A stretch of 64,000 nt of DNA from Rhizobium sp. ICMP 5592 (GCF_009498525.1 NZ_QSNT01000011.1:1-64000); one strand, 5' to 3'; shown: positions 17,712 through 26,642, numbered from the stretch's first letter. The notes: generated by a model not told the origin, from the sequence alone. Program-made: numbers and translations.

Positions 17712-18482
17712 ATGGACCCTTTGACCCCAGACGAAATCGCCCGTTATCAGCGCCATATCCTGCTTCCCGAAGTGGGCGGCGCGGGGCAACAGAAACTGAA
17801 GACGGCGCGCGTTCTGGTGATCGGCGCAGGCGGGCTTGGCGCGCCGGTGCTGCAATATCTCGCGGCGGCCGGCGTCGGCACGATCGGCATTGCCGATGAC
17901 GACCACGTCTCGCTCTCCAACCTGCAACGGCAGGTGATCCACGATACCGGCACGATCGGCGAGCTGAAGACGCAGAGTGCGGCCGACGCCATTGCGCGGC
18001 TCAACCCGCATGTCCGTGTGATTCGTTTCGAGGAACGTTTTTCCACGGAGACCGCCGCCCGACACCTCGCCGGCTTCAACCTCGTCGTCGATGGCTCCGA
18101 CAATTTCGATACGCGCTATGCCGCAGCCGACGCGGCTGAGCTTGCTCGCCTGCCGCTGGTGAGCGGCGCGGTTGGCCGGTTCGACGGATCGGTGACGACG
18201 CTGAAGCCCTACGATGTCGGCGCGGACGGCACCTTGAACCCCCGCTATCGCGACCTCTTCCCGATGCCGCCGCCCGAGGGGCTCATTCCCGCCTGCGCCG
18301 AGACCGGCATTATCGGCGCGCTCACCGGCGTCATCGGCACGCTGATGGCGATGGAAGCGATCAAGCTGATCACCGGCACCGGCGAACCGCTGATCGGCCG
18401 GCTGCTGCTCTATGACGGACTTGCCGCCCGCTTCGATACCATCCGCTATCGCCGCAAGCGCGCAAGGACCGCCGCCGAATGA
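17712..18482 (+). CDS. moeB: MoeB/ThiF-type adenylyltransferase
   Basis: Activates the C-terminus of a ubiquitin-like sulfur carrier (MoaD in molybdopterin synthesis, or ThiS) by adenylation. The 256-residue protein has the nucleotide-binding GAGGLG at 38-43, the Arg/Asp pattern SNLQRQVIH and the helix ALTGVIGTLMAMEAIKLITG. It contains one cysteine (in LIPACAETG, the position of the reactive Cys region) and lacks the two CxxC pairs that bind zinc in E. coli MoeB. The start is ATG at 17712, 37 bases after recF. The stop overlaps the GNAT start by ATGA, so they are co-translated. Confidence 0.85.
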   Translation: MDPLTPDEIARYQRHILLPEVGGAGQQKLKTARVLVIGAGGLGAPVLQYLAAAGVGTIGIADDDHVSLSNLQRQVIHDTGTIGELKTQSAADAIARLNPHVRVIRFEERFSTETAARHLAGFNLVVDGSDNFDTRYAAADAAELARLPLVSGAVGRFDGSVTTLKPYDVGADGTLNPRYRDLFPMPPPEGLIPACAETGIIGALTGVIGTLMAMEAIKLITGTGEPLIGRLLLYDGLAARFDTIRYRRKRARTAAE

Positions 18483-18958
18483 GCGACGTTACCGTTCAGC
18501 GCCTCGATGACAGCTTCGAGTGCTGGGACGAGTTGCTCGCGCTCATCCTTTCCTCCTTCGCCTATATGAACGGCCGCATTGACCCACCCTCCTCGGCGCT
18601 GTCGCTGACGCCGCAATCTCTGAAGGAAAAGGTGAGGACAGAAATCGGCTATGTCGCGCTCGACGGCAATCAATTAGCCGGCTGCATATTCTGCCGCCCG
18701 GAGGCCGAGAGTCTCTATATCGGCAAGCTCGCCATCCTGCCGTCCGAGCAGGGCAAAGGGATCGGTCGGCGACTGTTGGCGCTTGCGGAGGCAACGGCGC
18801 GAGAGCAAGGGCTCGACGTATTGCGACTGGAAACGCGAATCGAGCTGACCGGCAATCACGTCACATTCGCACGCTGGGGTTTCCGGAAAACCGCCGAGAA
18901 TCGCCATGCGGGCTTCGATCGCACCACGTCGATCGAGATGCGCAAGGCTCTGATTTAA
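18479..18958 (+). CDS. GNAT-family N-acetyltransferase
   Basis: Acetyl-CoA-dependent acyltransferase of 159 residues. The acetyl-CoA loop (motif A) is LAILPSEQGKGIGRRLLALAEATA, and the domain ends with the beta strand FGFRKTAENRH-like pattern common to the family (here WGFRKTAENRH). The substrate is unknown. The gene overlaps moeB by four bases and its 3' end overlaps the convergent methyltransferase gene by four bases. Expression is presumably tied to recF-moeB. Confidence 0.85.
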   Translation: MSDVTVQRLDDSFECWDELLALILSSFAYMNGRIDPPSSALSLTPQSLKEKVRTEIGYVALDGNQLAGCIFCRPEAESLYIGKLAILPSEQGKGIGRRLLALAEATAREQGLDVLRLETRIELTGNHVTFARWGFRKTAENRHAGFDRTTSIEMRKALI

Positions 18959-19773
18959 GCAACAGCCACGATGACGTGCGCCTGAATTTTGGCGGTAACC
19001 TCGCCGCTGCCATGCCTGTCTGCAATCACGGATGCAGCATGGTCGGTCGCGGCTTCCAGTTTTCCCGCCTCCCTCGCCTCGATCTCGTTGCGAAGAAGAG
19101 TTCCCTGACAATAAGCAACGGCTGGAATGCGTGACGAGGATGCGCGGCTTTGTTCGGCTCTAGTCTCGATCACCACATGGGAGAAGCCTGCCTCCTCCAG
19201 CTCGCTGCGAATCAATGCCGGGTCGTGGTAGCCGTGCGGTGTGCGTGCCAGAAAGCGCGGCGGATCGTTCGGAAACATCTCAGCAAGAGCGTTCGTCACG
19301 TCATTCGCAAATAGATTCTCCTCGATGCGGTCCCATACGTTGAACAGAAAATGTCCTCCGGGCTTCAGGACCCGCTTTGCTTCGCGGTAGGCAGACACGC
19401 GGTCGGGAAAGAACATCGCGCCAAACTGACAACAAACGAGATCGAAGGCTCCGTCTTCGAACGGTAATGCCATGGCATCCGCCTGATGCCATTGGATGCG
19501 ACTGTCCGGGCCTTGTCGCGAAGCGGCGTAGTCGAGCATCGGCTGATTGAGATCGGTGACGATATAGCTTGCACCGGCGGACAGTTTTGGCGCCAGCACG
19601 CGAGTAACAACGCCGGTGCCCGCGGCGATCTCCAAGATGGCGCCCGGCGCCAGGGCCGCCGCGCGTCGTGCAAGATCCACGGCGAACGGCTTGAAAATCA
19701 ACGGCACCATATAGCGGTCGTAGTTTTCCGGGATTGAGCCGGCGAATACCTTGTCCGTTTCCAGCATTGCCAT
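18955..19773 (-). CDS. Class I SAM-dependent methyltransferase
   Basis: UbiE/Methyltransf_11-type enzyme of 272 residues. Motif I is ILEIAAGTGVVTR, motif II includes DAMALPFEDGAFDLVCCQFGAMFFPD, and motif III is AKRVLKPGGHFLFNVWD. The substrate is unknown; similar proteins methylate small molecules. The start could be GTG at 19776, ATG at 19773 or ATG at 19767; I prefer 19773 because of the purine stretch GGATGACGGG before it. It stands alone on the minus strand and is convergent with the GNAT gene. Confidence 0.8.
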   Translation of the reverse strand: MAMLETDKVFAGSIPENYDRYMVPLIFKPFAVDLARRAAALAPGAILEIAAGTGVVTRVLAPKLSAGASYIVTDLNQPMLDYAASRQGPDSRIQWHQADAMALPFEDGAFDLVCCQFGAMFFPDRVSAYREAKRVLKPGGHFLFNVWDRIEENLFANDVTNALAEMFPNDPPRFLARTPHGYHDPALIRSELEEAGFSHVVIETRAEQSRASSSRIPAVAYCQGTLLRNEIEAREAGKLEAATDHAASVIADRHGSGEVTAKIQAHVIVAVA

Positions 19774-19876
19774 CACCCGTCATCCGTTTGATAGCCCGCA
19801 AGTATAGCACATCGTTTTCCGGTTCGGTCGTTTTCGATCAAGAGGCGCCCTACGGCATATGTGTCCGTGGTCTAGC

Positions 19877-20878
19877 TCAGCGGAACGGCAAGACGCGATT
19901 TGGCGGGCGGTGGCCGTCGATGAAGGTGCGGATGTTGATGATCACCTTGTCGCCCATGTCGATGCGGCTTTCGAGGGTGGCCGAGCTCATATGCGGCAGC
20001 AATACCACCTTGCCCTCATTGGCGAGCTTCACCAGCTTCGGATTGACGGCCGGCTCGTTCTCGAAAACGTCGAGGCCGGCGCCGGCGATCTTGCCCTCGC
20101 GCAGAATCTTGATCAGTGCCGTCTCATCGATGACGTCGCCGCGCGACGTGTTGACGATGTAGCTGGTCGGCTGCAGCAGCGCGAGGCGCCGCGCCGAGAT
20201 CAGATGGAAGGTCGCGGGCGTCGACGGGCAGTTGACCGAAACGATATCGACGCGGGCGAGCATCTGGTCGAGGCTGTCCCAATAGGTCGCCTCCAGCTCG
20301 TCTTCCGTTGCCGCGCTGACGCGCTTGCGGTTGTGATAATGGATCGATAGGCCGAAGGCCTTGGCGCGACGGGCGACGGCGGTGCCGATGCGGCCCATGC
20401 CGACAATGCCGATACGCTTGCCGTGAATGCGGCGGCCGAGCATCCAGATGGGCGACCAGCCGGCCCATTCGCCGGGCTTGTCCGTCAGCACCCGCGCACC
20501 TTCGGCAAGCCGCCGCGGCACGGCGAGAATCAGCGCCATGGTCATGTCGGCCGTATCTTCGGTCAGCACATTCGGCGTATTGGTGACCGTGATTCCCTTG
20601 CGGGCGGCAGCTTCGACGTCGATATGGTCGGTGCCGTTGGAAAAGCTGGCGATCAGCTTCATCTGCGGTCCGGCTTCCTCGATCAGCGCCGCATCGATGC
20701 GGTCGGTGACCGTCGGCACCAGCACATCCACCGTCCGCACGGCTTCGGCAAGCTCCGCCTGCGTGCGCGGCACGTCGTCAATGTTGAGTTCGGCATCGAA
20801 GAGTTCGCGCATGCGCGTCTCGACCGCATCGGGCAGTTTGCGCGTGACGTAGACCTTCGGTTTTTTCTTCGTCGTCAT
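19877..20878 (-). CDS. D-2-hydroxyacid dehydrogenase (glyoxylate/hydroxypyruvate reductase type)
   Basis: NAD(P)H-dependent reductase of 2-oxoacids, 333 residues. The Rossmann motif GMGRIG is at 160-165. The catalytic triad is visible as Arg246 (NTSRGD), Glu275 (ENEP) and His296 (LLPHMSSAT). The Arg-rich patch HNRKR after the second Rossmann strand suggests a preference for NADPH, as in glyoxylate reductase. The start ATG at 20878 begins a Lys-rich N-terminus. It stands alone between unlinked neighbours; glyoxylate/hydroxypyruvate reduction is the best guess, but D-lactate or another substrate is not excluded. Confidence 0.85.
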   Translation of the reverse strand: MTTKKKPKVYVTRKLPDAVETRMRELFDAELNIDDVPRTQAELAEAVRTVDVLVPTVTDRIDAALIEEAGPQMKLIASFSNGTDHIDVEAAARKGITVTNTPNVLTEDTADMTMALILAVPRRLAEGARVLTDKPGEWAGWSPIWMLGRRIHGKRIGIVGMGRIGTAVARRAKAFGLSIHYHNRKRVSAATEDELEATYWDSLDQMLARVDIVSVNCPSTPATFHLISARRLALLQPTSYIVNTSRGDVIDETALIKILREGKIAGAGLDVFENEPAVNPKLVKLANEGKVVLLPHMSSATLESRIDMGDKVIINIRTFIDGHRPPNRVLPFR

Positions 20879-21068
20879 GGCGAGCGGCGATGCCTTGTTC
20901 AGATGTTTTTAACCAAGAAGCAGGATAATTTTCCCGTTCCGGGCATTTCTACCAGACCCGCAGGCGAAGACAAACAAAACTCGCTGGCGGCGCCGAGGAT
21001 TTGCCGATGGTCGGAGCGAATAGGCAGCCTGACAGCGCCTTGATCATGATGAACGAACGGAAACCCCT

Positions 21069-21608
21069 ATGCGTGGCAAAGTATTGAAGTCCTGCGCTGT
21101 TTTCGCGATCGGCCTGATGATGGCCGGCGCCACCGCCGACCTTGCCGCGGCTCAGGCCGCCAAAGGACCGAGCGGATTGCCGCTGCCGCGCTTCGTCACG
21201 CTGAAGTCGAAGCGTGTCAACCTGCGCGTTGGACCGAGCGCGGACTACGCCGTCTCATGGCTCTATCTCAAGCAAGGCCTGCCGGTCGAAATCATCCAGG
21301 AATACGACAATTGGCGGCGCGTGCGTGACGCCGACGGCACCGAGGGCTGGGTCAACCAGTCGCTGCTCTCCGGCCAGCGCTCGGCGCTTGCAGCCCCGTG
21401 GATGAAGGGTAAGGGCAAGGCGGTGTTCGTCAACATGCGTCGTGATGCCCAACCATCCGGCACCGTTATCGCCAAGCTCCAGCCGGGCGTAATGATGAAC
21501 GTCCGCGAATGCACCGGCGACTGGTGCCTTGCGACCGCCGACGGCACCGAGGGCTGGGTGGCGCAGTCCGAGATCTGGGGCGCCTATCCCGGCGAAGCCT
21601 TCAAATAA
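21069..21608 (+). CDS. Secreted protein with two SH3 domains
   Basis: Exported protein of 179 residues. A signal peptide (about 1-29, ending ADLAAAQA) precedes two bacterial SH3 repeats. The first (about 45-100) has VNLRVGPSADYAVSWLY and GWVNQSLL; the second (about 115-170) has VFVNMRRDAQPSG and GWVAQSEIW. The family (SH3_4/DUF1058 type) is common in alphaproteobacteria and probably binds envelope components; no catalytic domain is present. It differs from the SH3 gene at 8.1 kb in lacking the low-complexity repeats. Confidence 0.85.
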   Translation: MRGKVLKSCAVFAIGLMMAGATADLAAAQAAKGPSGLPLPRFVTLKSKRVNLRVGPSADYAVSWLYLKQGLPVEIIQEYDNWRRVRDADGTEGWVNQSLLSGQRSALAAPWMKGKGKAVFVNMRRDAQPSGTVIAKLQPGVMMNVRECTGDWCLATADGTEGWVAQSEIWGAYPGEAFK

Positions 21609-21691
21609 GCAGCACTCAAGCTCCGTGACAGCCGCGACCGCGTGACCTTTCCGACACGATGATGCATCCGGCATCGGAAGAGATGTGATTC

Positions 21692-22303
21692 GTGGAATAT
21701 CTGCCCGGAATTCTCGGCGTCGCCGTCGTCATGTTCGTATCGACGAATGTGGATGATATTTTCGTATTGCTCGGATTCTTCTCGGATCCCAAATTCCGCG
21801 CCCGGCAGATTGTCATCGGCCAATATCTGGGCATCGCCGTTCTTTTTGCCGTCAGCGTCGTCGCATCCCTCATTTCTCTCGTTATTCCCGCCACCTATAT
21901 CGGCCTGCTGGGGTTGGCGCCGATCTTTATCGGGCTGAAAAAACTATGGGAATTGTGGAAAGGCACCGACACTGACGACGATCCCGAAGATCATGAGAAA
22001 GCATCGGCCGGACACGGCAATATCGTGGCTGTCGCCCTGGTGACGATGGCGAACGGCGGCGACAATATCAGCATCTACACGCCAATATTCGCAACGCGCA
22101 CCATATATGAGATTGCGACGATTGCCGTCATCTTCGCTTTCCTGACGGCCATGTGGATCGGCTCCGCCCACTACCTGGTCAATCACCGCACAATTGGTGC
22201 GCCGATCAGGCGTTACGGAAACCGGGTGGTGCCCTTCGTGCTCGTGGCACTTGGATTATTGATTCTCCACGAGGCCGGAACGATTGAGCTGCTGCGCCGG
22301 TAG
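21692..22303 (+). CDS. CadD-family cadmium resistance-like transporter
   Basis: Inner-membrane protein of 203 residues with about five hydrophobic segments. The pattern STNVDDIFVLLGFFSDP near the N-terminus and TMANGGDNISIYTPIF in the middle are the paired acidic motifs of the CadD branch of the LysE superfamily. Between the halves lies a hydrophilic acidic loop (GTDTDDDPEDHEKASAGH) with possible metal ligands. The start is GTG at 21692 with GGAAGAG upstream. Cadmium is only the name-giving substrate; the real ion is unproven. Confidence 0.8.
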   Translation: MEYLPGILGVAVVMFVSTNVDDIFVLLGFFSDPKFRARQIVIGQYLGIAVLFAVSVVASLISLVIPATYIGLLGLAPIFIGLKKLWELWKGTDTDDDPEDHEKASAGHGNIVAVALVTMANGGDNISIYTPIFATRTIYEIATIAVIFAFLTAMWIGSAHYLVNHRTIGAPIRRYGNRVVPFVLVALGLLILHEAGTIELLRR

Positions 22304-22345
22304 TGCTCACTTCGAAGTCTGTCCAATTTCGCCAATCGGATAAGA

Positions 22346-22777
22346 TCAACCGGCAGTTCGCTCGTGGACGTATTTTGCCAACCTTGCCAGCACGTCCGGA
22401 AAATCCGCGCTTACCGCTTCTCCAATGGCCTGAGCGTCAGGCCCTTGGGAGTTGACAGCGTAGATGACCCGGCACTGATCATCGCCCATGGCTTCGATGC
22501 TGTGCTCAACCTGAATCAGCGTTTCGCCAACCAAAGTTTCATCGATGAAACGCTGCGGCGCGCTGACATCGATAAGTTTGCTACGGATAATTTCGCCGTC
22601 AGGCAGCTCCATCGAAAACCAGGCTCCCGTCGCGAAGTTTCCATCCAGCTGCACTGATTTCACACCCGGATTCCACAGCTTCCATCTGCCCGCGTCGGCG
22701 AGTGCCTGCCAGATTGCCTGCTGCGAAGCATCGACGTCGCAGCTGTATGACTTGCTCCAAGATGCATCGCTTTTCAT
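22346..22777 (-). CDS. SRPBCC-fold protein (polyketide cyclase/START-like)
   Basis: Protein of 143 residues with the START-like fold pattern: SYSCDVDASQQAIWQALADAGRWKLWNPGV at the start, a central stretch of strands and a long C-terminal helix (FPDVLARLAKYVHERT). Such proteins bind hydrophobic ligands in a cavity; catalysis is unproven. The start at 22777 is chosen because it begins just before the first strand; the frame extends to an upstream ATG at 22843 without a better ribosome site. It converges with the CadD-like gene. Confidence 0.7.
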   Translation of the reverse strand: MKSDASWSKSYSCDVDASQQAIWQALADAGRWKLWNPGVKSVQLDGNFATGAWFSMELPDGEIIRSKLIDVSAPQRFIDETLVGETLIQVEHSIEAMGDDQCRVIYAVNSQGPDAQAIGEAVSADFPDVLARLAKYVHERTAG

Positions 22778-22861
22778 GGGGAACCCATTTTTGAACCGTT
22801 CACCTATGATGTGTGAACTCGGGAAATAGTCAACCGGCCGCATTTACCTCGAAAGCTCGAC

Positions 22862-22898
22862 AAAAAAACCGCCCGCAACGATCTGTTGCGGGCGGTTT
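22862..22898 (-). terminator. Rho-independent terminator of the PfkB kinase gene
   Basis: A perfect 14-bp stem (AAACCGCCCGCAAC / GTTGCGGGCGGTTT) with a 5-base loop, followed on the minus strand by a further T-run. It lies 29 bases after the kinase stop codon. Confidence 0.92.
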
Positions 22899-22926
22899 CG
22901 CTTCGATCGAAAGCACGAACGGATTT

Positions 22927-23919
22927 TTAGAGAAGTCCGAATTCCTTGGCGGCTTCCGACAATGATTTCATCGGCCGGGGGCCGATCTGCTCGATGACGA
23001 TCGCCGCCGCGAGGTTACCGAGCTTGCCACAATCTTCGAGGCTGCGGCCCTGGGTATAGCCGAAGAGGAAACCGGCGGCGAAAAGATCGCCGGCACCGGT
23101 CGTATCGACCCGCTCCTCGATCGGATGAGCATCGACGACATAGCGCTCATTGCCGCGCACGATGACAGCCCCTTCCTTGCCGATGGTGACGGCCGCGATC
23201 TTGCAATCGGCGGCGATGAGCGTCAGCGCCTTGTCGAAGTCCTCGGTCTCGTAGAGCGACAGGGCCTCGTCACGGTTGGCGAAGACGATGTCGACGGTGC
23301 CGGAGCGCATGAGGTCGAGGAATTCGCCGCGATAGCGGCCGACGCAAAAGCTGTCGGAGAGCGTCATCGACATTTCGCGGCCATGGGCATGGGCGATGCG
23401 GGCGCACTCGCGGATCGCTTCCTTGGCGCGCGGCGGATCCCAGAGATAGCCTTCGAAATAGGTGACCTTGGCATCGGCGACGACATCGGGTTCGACATCT
23501 TCCGGGCCGAGCTCTACGCAGGCGCCGAGATAGGTGTTCATCGAGCGCTCGCCGTCTTCGGTGACGAAGATCATCGAGCGGGCGGTCGGCGGAAACTTGC
23601 CCTTCGGCCTGGTCTCGTAATGCACGCCCTGGGCGCGGATGTCGTGCTCGAAGATCTCCCCGAGCTGGTCTTCCGCGACCTTGCCGAAATAGGCGGCCTT
23701 GCCGCCAAAATTCGCCACGCCCGCCGCCGTGTTGCCGGCGCTGCCGCCGGAAGCTTCGAGCGCCGGGCCCATGCGCGAATAGAGAAGTTCAGCACGCTCG
23801 GCATCGATGAGATTCATCGCCGCCTTGGTGATCTTGTTGTCGATCAGAAATTGATCGTCGCAGCGTGCAATAATATCAACGATAGCATTGCCAACGGTCA
23901 GTACATCGAAACGAGTCAT
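22927..23919 (-). CDS. PfkB-family sugar/nucleoside kinase, adenosine kinase-like
   Basis: Ribokinase-fold kinase of 330 residues. The sugar-binding glycine motif is GGSAGNTAAGVANFGG (58-73), and the C-terminal ATP/catalytic motif is DTTGAGDLFAAGF with the catalytic base Asp278. Rhizobial orthologs are usually named adenosine kinase; the lid motif and length fit, but I cannot exclude another nucleoside or sugar. An efficient terminator follows. The divergent region to the next plus-strand gene is about 400 bases and seems to contain an RNA. Confidence 0.85.
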   Translation of the reverse strand: MTRFDVLTVGNAIVDIIARCDDQFLIDNKITKAAMNLIDAERAELLYSRMGPALEASGGSAGNTAAGVANFGGKAAYFGKVAEDQLGEIFEHDIRAQGVHYETRPKGKFPPTARSMIFVTEDGERSMNTYLGACVELGPEDVEPDVVADAKVTYFEGYLWDPPRAKEAIRECARIAHAHGREMSMTLSDSFCVGRYRGEFLDLMRSGTVDIVFANRDEALSLYETEDFDKALTLIAADCKIAAVTIGKEGAVIVRGNERYVVDAHPIEERVDTTGAGDLFAAGFLFGYTQGRSLEDCGKLGNLAAAIVIEQIGPRPMKSLSEAAKEFGLL

Positions 23920-24039
23920 CGAGAAGGAGCCCCGGTATTGGTGATAGCCGTTAATCGGTATTATCGGTTTTTCGGAAGTTTGGAAGAAGAATCCGCTTTC
24001 CGCCGGGCAACTAAATTCCGATCAGTCATTTGCCTGTCA

Positions 24040-24231
24040 CTTTCCATCTGTAAATGCTTATCAAGCGGCTGGCATGGGATGCGGACAAGGTATCCAAGGC
24101 CAGTCTGGGAAGGTATGATACCTTCCGCCTCACCGGTACGCGCGCTGACCACGGATGAACTGGCGGCTTGTGCACCGGGAGGACTCCGGCAGGAACCGGA
24201 CGCTGAAAAGCGGGCTTAGCCCGCTTTTTTT
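24040..24231 (+). ncRNA. Candidate small RNA ending in a strong terminator
   Basis: Between the divergent kinase and AEC permease genes lies a stretch with successive hairpins: GGAAGGT-ATGAT-ACCTTCC at 24110-24128, TCCGG-CAGGAA-CCGGA at about 24185-24200, and an intrinsic terminator at 24206-24231. No plus-strand gene precedes the terminator. A 34-codon frame starting at 24056 has no ribosome site. I identify no promoter or RNA family; the 5' end is a guess. Confidence 0.45.
24206..24231 (+). terminator. Rho-independent terminator with no gene upstream
   Basis: AAAAGCGGGC-TTA-GCCCGCTTTTTTT: a stem of 7 GC-rich pairs extended by A-T pairs, a 3-base loop, and a clean T-run. It lies 93 bases before the AEC permease start. 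Confidence 0.85.
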
Positions 24232-24323
24232 GTCTCCGCCTGCTTTTCGTCTTCCCACGATGCAGCAAGCTGTTACAACTCTGGGATCATATCTTTGGAT
24301 CCCACCCCGCACTCCTTGCCAGC

Positions 24324-25268
24324 ATGTCCGAAATCTTTTCCGATGTTCTCCCGGTCTTCCTGCTGATCCTTGTCGGCTGGGTGATCGTGCGTACCGGTGT
24401 CCTGACGGCCAGCGTCGGCGAGGCGATGAGCGAGTTCGTCTTCAAGATCGCCGTGCCGCTGCTGCTGTTTCAGACCATTGCGGAAGCGGATTTTCGCGGC
24501 GCCTCGCCGTTCCGGTTGTGGGCCGCCTATTTCGCCGGGGTTGCGGTCACCTGGACGGCCGGCCATCTGGTGGCGACGCGGCTGTTCGGGCGGGATGCCC
24601 GCATCGGCGTGCTCGCCGGCGTGTCCTCCGCCTTCGCCAACACGATTTTCATCGGTCTGCCGCTGGTGGGCCGCACGGTCGGCCCTGACGGCATCATGGC
24701 GATGTCAATCCTGATTGCCGTGCATCTGCCGACCATGATGATCGCCGGCACGCTGCTGATGGAGCAGGCCGAACGCAAGGAAAATGGCGGCGCCGGCCGC
24801 AGCACACTCGAGCTGCTGCAACAGGTCGGCCGGAACCTCGTCCGCAATCCGCTGGTCATCGGGCTTCTCGGCGGGCTTGTCGTACACCTCATCGGCATTC
24901 CCTTGCCGGCAACGCTTGGCACCGTCGTCGACAACATCGCCAATATCGCCGGCCCGGCGGCCTTGATTTCGCTCGGCATGGCGCTCCGGCAATATGGGGT
25001 TTCCGGCAATCTCGGCATTGCCAGCGTCACCGCCGCCTTCAAGCTCGTGCTCTTGCCGGCCTGCGTGCTTGCGGCAAGCTATCTTCTCGGTCTCAGCCCG
25101 GAATGGCGGGCCGCACTCGTGCTGACCGCGGCAGTTCCGACGGGCGTGAACGCCTGGCTGATTGCCAATCGCTTCGGCGTCGGCCACAGTCTCGCTGCAT
25201 CAACGATCACGCTGACGACGGCGCTCGGCGCCTTCTCAGTGTCGCTTTGGGCCTATTTGCTCGGCTAG
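24324..25268 (+). CDS. AEC-family (auxin efflux carrier-like) permease
   Basis: Inner-membrane transporter of 314 residues with about ten hydrophobic helices in two halves: GWVIVRTGVL and MSEFVFKIAVPLLLFQTI early, GGLVVHLIGIPLPATL and AALISLGMALR in the second half. AEC permeases export organic acids or amino-acid derivatives (malonate, malate) in bacteria; auxin is only the family name. The start is ATG at 24324 with no strong ribosome site. It stands alone; the terminator at 24206 isolates it from anything upstream. Confidence 0.85.
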   Translation: MSEIFSDVLPVFLLILVGWVIVRTGVLTASVGEAMSEFVFKIAVPLLLFQTIAEADFRGASPFRLWAAYFAGVAVTWTAGHLVATRLFGRDARIGVLAGVSSAFANTIFIGLPLVGRTVGPDGIMAMSILIAVHLPTMMIAGTLLMEQAERKENGGAGRSTLELLQQVGRNLVRNPLVIGLLGGLVVHLIGIPLPATLGTVVDNIANIAGPAALISLGMALRQYGVSGNLGIASVTAAFKLVLLPACVLAASYLLGLSPEWRAALVLTAAVPTGVNAWLIANRFGVGHSLAASTITLTTALGAFSVSLWAYLLG

Positions 25269-25410
25269 GGCATGCGGCAGGCTTACGCGGGTTCATCTCC
25301 GCCTCAATGCTGCGACGATATATCTCCGCCTTTGGAGAAGCAGGCAGGAAAATGGTCATACATTTGCGCACAGCCACCGCTAAGGATGGAGCGCAGCAAA
25401 GGATGGAACC

Positions 25411-26571
25411 ATGAATATTGCAGCGCCACTGACCACTAATCCGGCCTCGGCCTATGCGCAGAAGGTTTTCGTCCTCCAGGGTGGCGGCGCGCTCGGCTCC
25501 TACCAGGCAGGCGCTTTCGAGGCGCTGAGGGAGCAGAATATCGAGCCGGACTGGATCGCCGGCATCTCGATCGGCGCAATCAACGCCGCGATCATGGCGG
25601 GCAACGTGCCGGGGGAGCGGCTGGAGAAGCTGCGATCCTTCTGGAATAAGGTCAGCGTGCAGATGCCGATCGACCTCCTGATGGAGAAGCAGCGCAGCAC
25701 CAACCCCTTTTATCGCACCATCAGCAGCTGGTGGGTCTCCACTTTCGGCGTGCCCGGCTTCTTTTCTCCCTGGCAGATCCCATCCTGGTTCCAGGCGCGT
25801 GGTTCGGCGGGCGCCACGAGCATCTATGATACCGAGCAACTGCGCCAGACCCTGCTCGACCATGTCGATTTCGACCGCATCAACCACGGTCCGGTGCGCC
25901 TCAGCCTTGGTGCCGTCAACGTCCGCACCGGCAATTTCGCCTTCTTCGACAACCGGGATGTCCAGATCAAGCCCGAGCATGTCATGGCGAGCGGCGCGCT
26001 GCCGCCTGGCTTCCCAGCCATCAAGATCAGCAACGACTATTTCTGGGACGGCGGCCTAGTCTCCAACACGCCGTTGACCTACGTGCTGCGCAACGGCGCC
26101 GACGTCGACACCGTGGTCTTCCAGGTCGACCTCTTCAGCGCCGCCGGCCCGCAGCCGCAGGACCTCGAAGAGGTGGAAGAGCGGCGCAAGGACATCACCT
26201 ATTCCAGCCGCACCCGGCTTAACACCGACCTGTTTCTCGAGCGCCACCGGCTGCGCCGCACCATCTCGGAGCTTTACGCGCGGCTGCCGGAAGAAGCCAA
26301 GGCCGATCCGGCGATCCAGAAGCTGAAGGCGCAATGCTCGGACTACGGCGTCACCATCATCCATCTGATCTACCGCAACAAGCAATTCCGCTCGCATTCG
26401 AAGGATTACGAGTTTTCGGCGCTGTCGATGCACGAGCATTGGGAGACGGGCCTGCGCGACGCGCGCAAGGCGCTGCTGGCGGAGGACTGGCGCGTGCCGC
26501 CGAGCGCGGAGGACGGCCTCAAGGTCTATGACATCGACCAGAGAACGCGGTCGCGCCGGCATTCGGTCTGA
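25411..26571 (+). CDS. Patatin-like phospholipase
   Basis: Serine lipid acyl hydrolase of 386 residues. The oxyanion loop is GGGALGSYQAG (about 24-34), the nucleophile lies in GISIG (Ser at about 53) and the catalytic Asp in DGG within FWDGGLVSNTP (about 213). The C-terminal third (DUF3734 region) contains the ISELYARLP and IIHLIYRNKQ patterns seen in rhizobial homologs, which are often found beside 3-hydroxybutyrate dehydrogenase, although that gene is absent here. The start ATG follows AAAGGATGG. It ends at a bidirectional terminator shared with the convergent cytochrome gene. Confidence 0.88.
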   Translation: MNIAAPLTTNPASAYAQKVFVLQGGGALGSYQAGAFEALREQNIEPDWIAGISIGAINAAIMAGNVPGERLEKLRSFWNKVSVQMPIDLLMEKQRSTNPFYRTISSWWVSTFGVPGFFSPWQIPSWFQARGSAGATSIYDTEQLRQTLLDHVDFDRINHGPVRLSLGAVNVRTGNFAFFDNRDVQIKPEHVMASGALPPGFPAIKISNDYFWDGGLVSNTPLTYVLRNGADVDTVVFQVDLFSAAGPQPQDLEEVEERRKDITYSSRTRLNTDLFLERHRLRRTISELYARLPEEAKADPAIQKLKAQCSDYGVTIIHLIYRNKQFRSHSKDYEFSALSMHEHWETGLRDARKALLAEDWRVPPSAEDGLKVYDIDQRTRSRRHSV

Positions 26572-26588
26572 AGAGCCGGTAGCACGGC

Positions 26589-26618
26589 AAAAGCCCGGCC
26601 GAAACGACCGGGCTTTTT
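26589..26618. terminator. Bidirectional terminator between patatin and cytochrome c genes
   Basis: AAAAGCCCGG / CCGGGCTTTT around a 9-base loop, with T on both strands. It lies between two convergent genes (stops at 26571 and 26643). Confidence 0.88.
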
Positions 26619-26642
26619 GGCAATCATTCGCCCGTACTTGCT

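Noticed and set aside
24056..24160. Possible 34-codon gene inside the candidate small RNA
   Set aside because: It has no ribosome site, its composition does not look like a protein of this genome, and the region is better explained by hairpins and a terminator.
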